From: Catonia carolina
Lineage: Eukaryota > Arthropoda > Insecta > Hemiptera > Achilidae
Assembly (NCBI GenBank): GCA_035578175.1
Contig: JAQMRL010000001.1
Coordinates: 371,559,720 to 371,623,719 of the forward strand
DNA length: 64,000 bases
Direction of reading: 5' to 3'
Position numbers and translations under genes: made by a program. Shown piece by piece: positions 45,619-55,100 of the stretch (position 1 is its first letter; every line of letters begins with the position of its first letter). The notes beneath the pieces are model-generated. The model saw nothing but the letters and a program-made list of their open reading frames with translations, was not told where the DNA came from and searched no databases.

Positions 45619-45934
45619 TATCTTAGATATATAGAGCACAAAACAAAAAAACATGTATTTAGTAAGTACTGAAGTTCATTTAAAAATACATGGTAATTAA
45701 CACATTCTTAAAATTACTTAATTTGATTTTTGCTTAGGAATTTTTGTATTTTATATTATTTTCATTTTTACACGCCAATGATGTGCTTGTGTCAGATAAT
45801 GAACACACTTTTCAGTGTAACGTTTTAGATACAAACAGTGGTTGGTTCGTACAACTTGATTATATTTTTAGCATTTTTTTGGTAACTATTCACGACGTTG
45901 TAAGTTTGAAAAGTTAATTATTAACGTATTTAAT

Positions 45935-46184
45935 AGTTAGAGAATTCAAGTTTCTTGGATATCGGATAAAATACACTGATGAAGTGGACACACACAGACC
46001 ACAAAATGGTGATGTTTCATCGTATGTATAGAATGATATCTAGGATCTTTAAAAGACTAACTTGGAAAGAAACGATGTTGAAGTTCTATACATCAATTCC
46101 TATCCTTGGAGGTCCTTATAGAAGCGAAACGTCGGTCTTATCTTTCAAAGATATTAACCAAGTGCAAGAAGCAGAAATAAAAAA
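45935..46184 (+). mobile_element. LINE-Z fragment (post-RT region)
   Basis: The translation gives VREFKFLGYRIKYTDEVDTH, then in another frame MVMFHRMYRMISRIFKRLTW and KETMLKFYTSIPILGGPYRS, ETSVLSFKDINQVQEAEIKN. This follows the LINE pattern '(R)EFKYLG..I......D...I..FN...G.I.R.L....K.T.LKFY...A.P.LLYGSE.W.L...D..RIQ.AEMK'. One frameshift separates the pieces. It ends where LINE-X copy 3 begins, in a run of A. Confidence 0.65.
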
Positions 46185-46395
46185 TATATGATCTTCTGCA
46201 GCATATTCTGCAAGGGGAAGATAGAGGGGAAAAAGAATACTAGTAGAAAAATAATTTTCTAGCTCGTTAATTTGAGGACCTGGTTCAGTAAGAGCTCTAC
46301 GAAATTGTTCCGAATTGCGACTAATAAGGTCAAAATAGCCATGATGATCGCCAATATTTAAACTGAATAGCCACGGCAGGAGGAAGAAGAAGTAG
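46185..46395 (+). mobile_element. LINE-X copy 3, extreme C-terminus
   Basis: YDLLQHILQG, then shifted KIEGKKNTSRKIIF, a stop, LVNLRTWFSKSSTKLFRIAT and NKVKIAMMIANI match LINE-X (compare LLHLVIQGKIAG, NLREWYHKSSTELFRVAVNK and MIANVR at 14.8 kb). The stop is followed by GGAGGAAGAAGAAG, the same AAG-rich tail as copy 1. The 95-codon - strand frame across this is a shadow. Confidence 0.8.
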
Positions 46396-47770
46396 AGGTT
46401 CACTTTTTACGTAGGACTTTCGTTGTTTCAAACGAGACATCTGAAAAATTCTGACGTAAGAGACCGCCTTGGTGTACCTAGTTTATATGCAATTATAACT
46501 TCACATGGTCAGAATTGATTTCACCATGTCTGTGGAATGGAAGAAATGTGACTATCGAGTAGAATAATATCGTAAATTCCTGGTGCTGTCCGAGAAGTTA
46601 GACGATCGCGAAAGAAATGAGTAGATTAAATCATAATTGGCAACAAGCATAAACGCATAATGCTTGAGAAGGAGAGGTAAGTAAGTTAGGTTTAATATTT
46701 TTTTATTTAGGAACAGAGTGCGATATAATCACACTTTCTTAAAAAAACGATTTTTTTAGTAAGTATGGAAGCATAGTGGCAGTTAATACATTTTTACAAA
46801 ATATTTTTGACTTTGGTTCAAATAATACGGCTACGAAATGAAACAGGTAAGCTATATTGTTTTGTTTTAACTTATAGTATCATTGTTTTGATATTTACAG
46901 TTAAATTTTTTCATTTGTTTTATTTTAGAAAATTAAACAAAAATTTTGAACATATAAGTTTTTTAATTGTTAATTATTGCATATATAATTATTATAAAGG
47001 CGCACTGGGAGAATATTTCTTCCATTCCATCTTAGCTGTACCGAACGTGCACTAATTACACAGCCTTAACTTAACTGATATGCTTTACTTTTAATCATCT
47101 CAAAGTTGTTTTATGACTTTCAGGTTTATGTTTGAAGTTATACCTTACTTTTCAGCTTAATGCCTGAAATGTTTTAGGTGAATAATTGTCGGGTGATGTT
47201 ATTCTAGCACCCTAAAAGCCCTCACGAGCAGTCTCATTCTCTCTTTTTATCCCAGACGAACTGCCTCAGTAATATTTTACTGATTCTAAATAATGCCTTA
47301 ATCTATTCGATGGAAAGAGGCTTTAATGTAAATGAATGTATGGCATTACTACATCGTATTTACATAGTAATTCATTTTCGTTTAGTAAGTCTAATCCAAT
47401 AAATAATTTAAATTTAAATTTAATGATTTTAATACATTTTTCTATTTCACTTTCTCGGACTCTGTCTATAGCATAAAGACAACAATAACAATAACGATTT
47501 ATTGAGATCTTGGAAAATTTTTGATACTTAGATTTCAATTGATCATTCTGTTATTTTACCCTTTGTCGCCAAATCTAGTTTATTAGAAGGGTGCCTGCCT
47601 ATGCACGAGCTGTATATATTGAATTAAGTAATTTTGGATTGCATTTATATAAATGTTGTCCTTTCTGGAGCAAAAACCATAAAACCGAAAAGGCTAAAAT
47701 TTCCAAGAAATCTAATTTTTTGAAACGATATATATAATGATTTTGATTTTGAATCATACATTAAAGAACT
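46396..47770. other. A+T-rich stretch, nothing recognised
   Basis: About 1.4 kb with open frames of up to 82 codons but no motif and no repeat of the window. Confidence 0.4.
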
Positions 47771-48180
47771 GTGTTGTTGTTTAGGTCATCAGCCAAATGG
47801 CTGGTTTGAACCTCCAGAGGCTTTATTAACTAAAAACGAGGAATTAGTAAAACGAGGAGGTGGTTTATCAAGCCTTCCTCACTGAGTAGAGAAAGTATGC
47901 TTATCAGCATGCTTGACTCTCTGGAAAGCATCTACTTTCCACCCTGCAAATTACACCTTCACTTCATTCACCACAGGGTCTGGGTGTATTATGAAATTCA
48001 TTACTTTCAAAGGAGATAACTCTGACTAGTGTATTTTACAAATTTATCTCTTCTGTTCTTAAATTCTTCTATCATACAAGTGGCTGACCATGTGATAAGA
48101 AACAGAACTATTTTTTGTAACCCTGGAACTAGCAGATCGAATGTCAATAATTTAACACTCGACGTCCCTGCTACAGGCAA
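47771..48180 (-). mobile_element. SINE-B copy, full length with small duplication
   Basis: On the + strand it begins TGTTGTTGTTTAGGTCATCAG and ends at GACGTCCCTGCTACAGGC. A short partial duplication (AAAAACGAGGAATTAGTAAAACGAGGAGG, in two units) disturbs the AGGAGTGAGGTGG block. Confidence 0.9.
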
Positions 48181-48728
48181 ACTAAAACTGATTAACTGAA
48201 ATAACATTGTTAATTCATTTATTAATTACTTAGGCCTACTTCAAAAGCGTATAATCTCATATTTTTAAGAAATAATAGACAACGTACCTCACCGCTTACT
48301 TAGGAATTACTTTTTTAAAGAAAAAGTATTTAGAAAGAAACTCTTGTACACTGTAAAATGTTTCAATTAAGTTTTTTTTTGAAAAAATTAGATAAGCTAG
48401 ATAATTAGCTCGTCGTAAGTTATTTATGTATTTTTAACCTGCATAATTAGTTTCTTGTTTAATTAATTTAGTGGTGAAATTAACAACGTACAGTTATAGT
48501 ATACATTTAGTGAACTTCGTGGAGTTTCATGGGGGTCCTTTGGTGTTTAGAAAATTAGTGTTCTAAATTACAGCCTTATAGTGGATTTAAACACAAGGTG
48601 TTTAACAAAAAGTTATATTTAATTTAAAATGCTACCGTTTTTGTTAGACATTTTTTTGTTAAACTCTTAGTTTCGCCTTTTTTTGAAATCTATGTGAAAA
48701 CAAACTTGAATTAAATACAAAGAAAGGA
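48181..48728. other. A+T-rich stretch, nothing recognised
   Basis: A weak resemblance to HINE internal blocks near 48600-48690 is too diverged to call. Nothing else seen. Confidence 0.35.
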
Positions 48729-49702
48729 AGTTATCTACCATCTGTTTAAGAATCAAACGGCTGTTTTGAGAGTTCAGAGGTACGAGAAAGAGGCAGCTGA
48801 AAGAAAAGGTGTATGACAAGGATATTCATTGTCACCACTACTTTTTTAACTTGTATATAGAAGAGAAATGAAGTAAAGGAAAAATTTGACGCAGGAATAC
48901 AAATTCAAGGAGAAACAATAAAAATGCTGAGATTCGCCGATGCTGTAGCAGTATTAGCCGAGACAAAGAAAGAACTAGAGGATATCTTAAATTGAATGGA
49001 TGAGATTATGAGAAAGGATTACTTCATGAAAATTAAAAGAACAAAAGAAAAGTGTTGGCAGCAGAAAGAGTGGTTTAGAAGATATGGGAAATTTAAAATT
49101 AGGCAACGAAAACAAACAGGAAGTTGGGAAATTCTGCTATCTAGGGAGTAAAATAACAAAGGGTGGTAGAAGCACACGTGGTATCAAAAGTAGAATTGCT
49201 CAAGCTAGAAAAGGCTTTGAAAGGAAAAACAGCTTACTGACTACAACCATTGACTTACAGATTAATAAAAACTTTTTTGAAACACTATGGAGTGTAGCAT
49301 TATTCGGGAGTGAAACGTGGGTGATAGGGGCTGGAGAAAGAAAGAGCATAGAAGCTTTTGAAATCTGGTGTTATAGGAAATTGTTAAAGATTAGGTGGGT
49401 GGACAAAATAAGTAATTTAGAGGTTCTTAGTCGAGTGGATGAAAAAAGAAGTATATGGAAGTATCTTACCAGAAGAGGGATAAGCTAGTGGGACATATAT
49501 TAAGACATCCAGGTATTGGTCTATCAATAATGGAGGGTAATATTGAGGGAGTGCATTGTAGGGGGAGGCAAAGGTTAGAATATTTAAAATAAATTACAGA
49601 AGAAGTAGGGTGTTACAGTTATGTAGATATGAAACGACTTGCGCAAGATAGAACAGCTTGGAGAAATGCATCAAACCAGTCGCTAGACTGATGTCAAAAA
49701 AG
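48729..49702 (+). mobile_element. LINE-A copy 2, decayed
   Basis: Collinear with LINE-A at 18809-19797, at clearly lower integrity. RT part: FKNQTAVLRV, KGV-QGYSLSPLLF (a stop replaces R), then MLRFADAVAVLAE, in which the second catalytic Asp of FADD is Ala. The C-terminal part stays open from about 49084 to 49488 (GNLKLGNENKQEVGKFCYLGS through VALFGSETWVIGAG and WVDKISNLEVLSRV), then a frameshift. The 3' end has the stem-loop CAGTC-GCTA-GACTG (49677-49690) and an A-rich end. The loop differs from copy 1 while the stem is unchanged. The element is dead. Confidence 0.9.
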
Positions 49703-51329
49703 TGAAAAACAGGATCAAAATTAATTAGGTTTTCTAAAATTACACGTCTAAATTGCATCGTACAGAAAAATTTCTACAGTATAAAAAAAATTACAGAGAA
49801 TTAAAAGCGGTACGACTTCTGCGCCCCACTGAAAGCTAGAATCTGTGCTACGTGCGGGTGCAGTAGTACAGTTAATGCAGGATGAAATAAACATTTGTCA
49901 CACAGTACGTGTCATTAGTTTGAACTTTTGTCGCTGAATAATTTGTTTTATCATTTAAATATGTCAAGTTGTAAAGTTTTATGAGTTTGTATTTTAGTAA
50001 TCAAAATTTAAACAGTCATGCGTTTATAATAAAAGTTTCTCTGTCTGATAGTTTAAAACTAAATTTTATTCATCCCAAAAACCCTCCTAATGTTGATTAA
50101 AAAAATCCTAGTTTTGAAAATTTCTAGTCGGTTCAGTGGTTTTTGCTCCAGAAGGAATAAAATACACATAAACACCCAATTTTATGCTAACACGATTAGA
50201 AGTCTTTTTACTGGTTTTCCTTGGATGCAACATCTGCTGTTGCTAGATATATTACTTATGAAATATTAGTCTCCTTTATAATAGAAAGAAGCTAATTTTG
50301 TGTCTATTATTAAGCTCCTCTGTGGATGTAAAAACACTTCGTTATAGCTTCCTTGAAATCAATAAAACACTCCCTTTATATCTACATAACAAACTCACTT
50401 CATTTTTTCACTACGAGGTTTGACTGACTAAATGGGCAATTTATATTTTGTTAAAATGAAAGAATTTCATTGACAATTTTAATATATTTCAGGGTTTGTA
50501 GGAGAAAAGATTCATAAGTATTGAAAAAATATTCCCGTAATCAACAAGATACATGGAGCGCTATACATGACAACTTACTATATTTACCCCTTTGTTCTAT
50601 TTTAATTAATTCTAGAAGTTACTCTTTTGAATTTATACTCGTGAATCATCACTTCATATCTTCCCATCATCAGTATTTTTATTTTATTTTAATTAACGTT
50701 ATGCCTACTTATTTGATTATTACTACCGTAAAATAGAAACATTTTAGTGTTGTAGTATGTTAAGATAATTTTCCTGACCTGATAAAAAAAATAATTTTCA
50801 TGGTCAGGAATAAAAATTGACCACTGGGCTGTCTAGCACGTTATAACTACGTCAAGGAGGATCCCACAATCATTATATTTAATTAAGACACATCGGACTT
50901 ATCACTAATGTGTGATTTTTATGGCTTATTTATTTATTTTTATTGTATTTTGTGTATACTCTTTAATTTATATTTTTATTCGTTAACATTTTCAATTATA
51001 TAATTATTTATATAGCTTTTTCTTTAATTTACGCCTTCTTAATCTATTCTGTTATTTCCGAACTGTTAATTAATCTATAAAAATAGTTAGGATGAGTAAG
51101 ATAAAAATTGATAAGATGATTTATAGAGAAAAACCATTGATAAAAATGAATCAGACATTTATTGTATTTACTATTTAATATAACTAAATGTATGTCCTGG
51201 GCAAGGTTTTAGCAAAGTTTCTCTTGACCATTCCAAGTGAACGCCTAGTAGTTAGCCACCATTTTGTGTTCTATTCAGTGGTGTAAGCTCCCCAATCACT
51301 AACCCAATATTTGACATTTCATTATTTTA
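49703..51329. other. A+T-rich stretch, nothing recognised
   Basis: About 1.6 kb. A short segment near 50110-50165 (GTCGGTTCAGTGGTTTTTGC, TCCAGAAG) resembles one near 24200-24245 (GTCGGCTCAGTAATTTTTTC, TCCAGAA), perhaps an unnamed repeat. Nothing else seen. Confidence 0.35.
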
Positions 51330-52190
51330 AAAGTGTTATGGTCTCTTGGGACCGTGTGTTCTCAGAATGCTTAACTTCCGGTTAACTCAGTAGGTCTTCA
51401 TTCTCTGGCTGAGTGCCTGGCGTTTTTCCGCGGACCAGGCGCAGCGATTCCGAGGCCCAACCCAATCCTCCACGTATAGCGTCCACCTGATCTTTTGGCG
51501 GTATGGGGGTTGGTCCCAGATGTCTTCCTGGGAGATTTTCATCTTAGATATGTCGGTCTGAACGGCTAGTGTTCACTTGTCACGGTTCTTGTACTGAGCA
51601 AGTTTAGTGTGGATCTATTTGGTGAGGCGGGAGTTAGCCATGCGGAAGATGTGGCAGAAGAAAGCCAGTCGTCGGCGTATGAAGGACGTTGTGAGAGGTT
51701 CGACGTGCTGATACACCTCGAGGCGATACTCGAAGTCCTGGTTGAACTTGGGTCCCAGAATTTTTCTGACTGTGCGTCTTTCTTGGGTAGCCAGCTTGGA
51801 CTTTAATCCTTCACGGGTTATGTCCAGGGTCTCCGCCCCATATAAGGCCTGCTGGTCGGTTTACTGTGCTAAAATGGCTGATCTTGGCGGCTCTGGACAG
51901 AGACTTCTTGTTATAGGTGCATTCGATATGTGGCGATATGTTTTTAGATATTCGACTTTGGAAGGCTTTCGCCGTTGGCTAGGTCAATCCATTCTCCAAG
52001 ATACTTGAAGCACTTGACTCGATTTACTCAGCCAATCTGAGTTGGGAGGATATCTGCAACCTGCTCAGTTCTTCTACCCATGAACGGGGTTTCCTCGAAG
52101 ATATGGTTAGTCCAACTTTGGCTGCTTCTTTCTGGAATACTTCTAATTGTAGGAATGCTTCTTCCTCGGAGTTAGCCATTTAACTATTAT
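51330..52190 (-). mobile_element. LINE-W, G+C-rich C-terminal fragment
   Basis: On the - strand: NSEEEAFLQLEVFQKEAAKV, GLTIS (the segment that follows the RT catalytic box). After lesions comes a frame of about 78 codons reading ALYGAETLDITREGLKSKLA, RRTVRKILGPKF, YRLEVYQHVEPLTTSFIRRR and LAFFCHIFRMANSRL, which is the familiar 'LYGAE.W.....L..KL...ERR.LR.I.GP' post-RT order. It continues, with stops, to DQPPYRQKIRWTLYVEDWVG and AWSAEKRQALSQRMKTY. G+C is well above the surroundings and this fragment is unrelated to LINE-A or LINE-X at base level. The open frames listed on the + strand are shadows. Confidence 0.82.
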
Positions 52191-53237
52191 AAGTACTGTA
52201 TATTATATCACGTGACAATAAAAGTTTATTTATTTATTAAAAACAAAAAAAATATAAACGGAATAATGTAACATTATATCACATTTCACTGGATTATCTG
52301 TAGACTAAAAATATTATATCACATTAAATGATTAAGGAGAGATTTCAAATTATTTTTTTATTTTAATATATGATTTCTAAAGAAAAAGAAAAGAAAAGAG
52401 AAAACGCACAAAATAAAAGAAAGATGTGGTGTTTTAATGGATTTTGAGAAAAATTTAAATCGACAACTAAGTTGTTAAAAGGGGACTAGACGTTGGAATG
52501 GAGGTGAATATAGGTAATTGAAAAGGGAAAGGGAAAACAAATTGAACGAGACTTATTATGAGAAATGTTAAGAGATTGGTTTGAAATAACGCTATAAAAC
52601 AAGCTGCGGAAGAGAGAATAAAATATTGGCTAAGTTCATGAAGAGAATGAAGTGAAATGATCTGAAAAGGCTGGCTTTTGCCAGATAAGAAAGATGTACT
52701 ACACACACCTTTAAACAGAAGAGTTGCGGTGTATCCCAGCAGATTGGCGGATTTCACTACGAGTTTTCAGTGATGCACAAAGATTTTTTTACCATTACTT
52801 AGTTTTTCTCTTTGCTACAACGACTTTGATCAGGTCTACTATTGAACACAGTATTGTACGGGTATCTTTCATGTAAATCCCAAAGAGCATTCAATATTTG
52901 AAATTAACCTTTTTAACTTTCGTGTATGCAACTTCGCAAATGAATTAGAATTTGGGTTTAGTTTTTTTTATACGCATGTTTGCCTTGCTTTTGTAATCAT
53001 CTGTAATTTATAATAAAGTGTGATATAACTACACATATAACAAAACATGAACATATAAGTGCAGATACAAGTATATTAGATATACGCTTTAATCCCATCT
53101 GTAATTTAAGTAACAGAAAATAAGATCTGTTATCACGTTCATAAAATGATTGGTATATAAATACAATAAAGTTTTAAAATAAATTTATGAGTACATTGTT
53201 GCGCAAATAGTTGAATTGTGAAATTGAACACTAGACA
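52191..53237. other. A+T-rich stretch, nothing recognised
   Basis: It holds TTTATTTATTTATT near 52229 and a 96-codon - strand frame at 52467-52757 that has no motif. Purine-rich bias on the + strand explains that open frame. Confidence 0.4.
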
Positions 53238-53527
53238 CTGTTGTTTAGGTCAACAGCCGAAAGGTTGGTCCGAAAAGCATCTACTTTCCACCCAACAAAT
53301 GACACCTTCACTTCATTCACCACAGGGTCTAGCTGTATAATGAAATTTATTACTCTCAGAGAAGATAATTCTGACTAGTGTCTTTTACACATCTACCTCT
53401 TTTGTTCGTAAATGTTTCAGTCATATAATTGTATGACGAACGGATAAGAAACAGCACTATTTTTTGTAGTCCTTGAACTAGCAAATCGAGTGCAAATAAT
53501 TTAACATTCCACCTCCCTGTTATGGGC
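53238..53527 (-). mobile_element. SINE-B copy with internal deletion
   Basis: On the + strand TGTTGTTTAGGTCAACAGCC...GGTTGG jumps directly to CGAAAAGCATCTACTTTCC, a loss of about 115 bp relative to full-length copies, then continues to CACCTCCCTGTTATGGGC. Confidence 0.9.
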
Positions 53528-53646
53528 AAATTTATTAACTGAGAAAGAATCAATCCGAATTACAGTTAGAGAATCGTCATCGGCAGAAAATTAGTTGTCA
53601 TCGGATGGCGACATTAAGTGGTGAGTTGAAACCTTTACTTTTTGGT

Positions 53647-53663
53647 GGCCCCTGAAAAGGGCC
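53647..53663 (-). terminator. Histone-mRNA-type 3' stem-loop
   Basis: On the - strand GGCCCTTTTCAGGGGCC matches the metazoan histone 3' processing stem-loop (GGCYCTTTTCAGRGCC) with one extra G. It is flanked by AAAC before and ACCA after, as in the consensus. A purine-rich AAAAAGTAAAGG follows about 3 nt later, where the U7-binding histone downstream element would lie. Confidence 0.75.
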
Positions 53664-54026
53664 GTTTAAACGGTGGTCGTCTCGGCAAAACGTCGGTCGT
53701 AGTCTTCGTGGCGGTTGAGGGGCTGGGCGACACGGCTTGTCGTCGTCCAGCGGAGACGACATCTTCTTCCCTCGCAGTAGTGCGTCGATGGCTGCTTCAT
53801 CGGATCCCGTGAGCGCAAGGCTCGGTCGAGAGACCGCTGTTGGCATCGCTCGCGGCAGCGGGCTCGTTTGACGACTTATGGTGTCGGGTCGGTGAGCGGA
53901 AACACCATATTCTCTCTTGCGAGGTCGTCGATGAGTCTTCACTGGAGTCCGGTAGCCGTGTGCCGATGTAGGAAGTCTCGTCGTTGTTACGTGGAATCGA
54001 ATCTCTTCGGGCTCAGTGGAGCGCTC

Positions 54027-54034
54027 TTTTTATA
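54027..54034 (-). promoter_or_regulatory. TATA box
   Basis: TATAAAAA on the - strand, within GACTATAAAAAGAGCGCTCC. It is embedded in G+C-rich DNA, so it stands out. The predicted start would be near 54000. Confidence 0.6.
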
Positions 54035-54064
54035 GTCACCGAGAGCGCTGTGGTAGGGGAGGTT

Positions 54065-54069
54065 ATTGG
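54065..54069 (-). promoter_or_regulatory. CCAAT motif
   Basis: CCAAT on the - strand, about 30 bp upstream of the TATA box, a spacing common in histone promoters. Being only 5 bp, it is supporting evidence only. Confidence 0.4.
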
Positions 54070-54230
54070 TCTCGACCTTGGCGACAAAGGCCTCTGTCGG
54101 TACGCCGCCTCAGGCCTACCGCCCCTTTCGGAACTACTGGCAATTCCCTCTTTCGCTAAGTCGGCAGCTTTGATAGCCGGTAGCACAGTACCTAATCAAA
54201 GGGGACGACGGTGACATAGTGATGATTTAG

Positions 54231-54794
54231 TCAGTAAGTTGAGTGCTTTTGTATTGTAGAAAGATTAGATTTTAGTTTCACTTTTATTTAATTAATTTAG
54301 TTAATTTTGCATTTTAAAATGCATATAAGTTTTTTAGGAATATGGTGAAATTGTTCGTAAACTAAAGATGACCAGCGTGAATAATTAAGATTTATTACAA
54401 CAAAGATATTTATATAGTATCCTTTAAAAAAGTACCCTTACCGACTTGGAAGCTGCAAATAAACTCCTTTTCACATGTGTCGTTCTACATGTGGTTTGAA
54501 GTAAAATATTAAATAAAATGATGATTTTGATTGGAAAATGATCAAGTAGAGCAGCTAACCTTGTCTGGTATTGATATTACAGAAAATCAATTTGCGGTGA
54601 AAATTTTCATAAATGTGATTTATTATGGTAATAGAAATTCTTTTAAAATAGAATAAAATAGCAGGATTATGGTGGAAGTTTTATGAAAAATGTTTTTAGG
54701 TGTAAACTGAATCTTTGTTCGAATATATTTGTGTATTTTTATTAATTTAAAATAAATTTAGGAGCACAAATTGCACAATAATTTAGGATAATAT
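54231..54794. other. A+T-rich stretch, nothing recognised
   Basis: No repeat or coding signal was recognised. Confidence 0.4.
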
Positions 54795-55100
54795 CTCGTT
54801 ATCGTGATGGTTGACGCAAGAGGGTTGCAGAGTGCATTGTGATAGGGGTGGAGAAGGGCACCGGCAGGGAGTTCGTCCGGGCGGACGGACCTGCGTGCCA
54901 AGCTTAGCTGATATTGCGGGAGGCACAGCAGGGCTCGTCCTCGCCTCTCGCAACCGCTACACTTGTAGAGGAGCGCTCGTACTGTCACCCCTACTTGTAT
55001 ATCTCACAAGACCATGTACTAATAATATAAACTCGTGCGGTGAGCTGCAAGTGTGCGTTTATAAGTTCCAAGCCACCTGCTGCTTTAGTTGGTGCTGATC
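54795..55100. other. Second G+C/CpG-rich island, unidentified
   Basis: CpG-rich sequence (GTCCGGGCGGACGGACCTGC and neighbours) with overlapping open frames on both strands (76 and 95 codons). None has a recognised motif. It may be a promoter-exon island or an unknown repeat. It lies about 0.6 kb from the histone-like island. Confidence 0.4.

Larger units (their letters stand above)
53640..54080 (-). other. Histone-gene-like transcription unit, product unrecognised
   Basis: A CpG-rich island (about 53600-54220) stands in A+T-rich DNA. Its - strand has, in order, CCAAT, TATAAAAA about 30 bp further, and a histone-type 3' stem-loop about 360 bp downstream of the TATA box. That arrangement and length are those of a replication-dependent histone gene of H4 size. 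However, none of the three frames gives H4, H2A, H2B, H3 or a clear H1. The longest frame (53942-53598) starts at GTG and runs through the stem-loop, so it is unlikely to be the product. A 44-codon ATG frame ends with a TAA four bases before the stem-loop. It may be a rearranged histone pseudogene, a new small gene using histone-type ends, or a chance assembly. Confidence 0.45.

Noticed and set aside
48595..48690. Another HINE fragment
   Set aside because: A few short blocks resemble the element, but spacing and identity are too poor to separate from chance in A+T-rich DNA.
52467..52757. 96-codon - strand frame as a membrane protein gene
   Set aside because: The hydrophobic residues come from a purine-rich + strand. 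There is no motif, no promoter or splice context, and a motif-free region on either side.
53598..53942. 114-codon Pro/Arg-rich - strand frame as the product of the histone-like unit
   Set aside because: It begins at GTG and reads straight through the 3' stem-loop, and no histone or other domain is visible. High G+C alone lengthens open frames.
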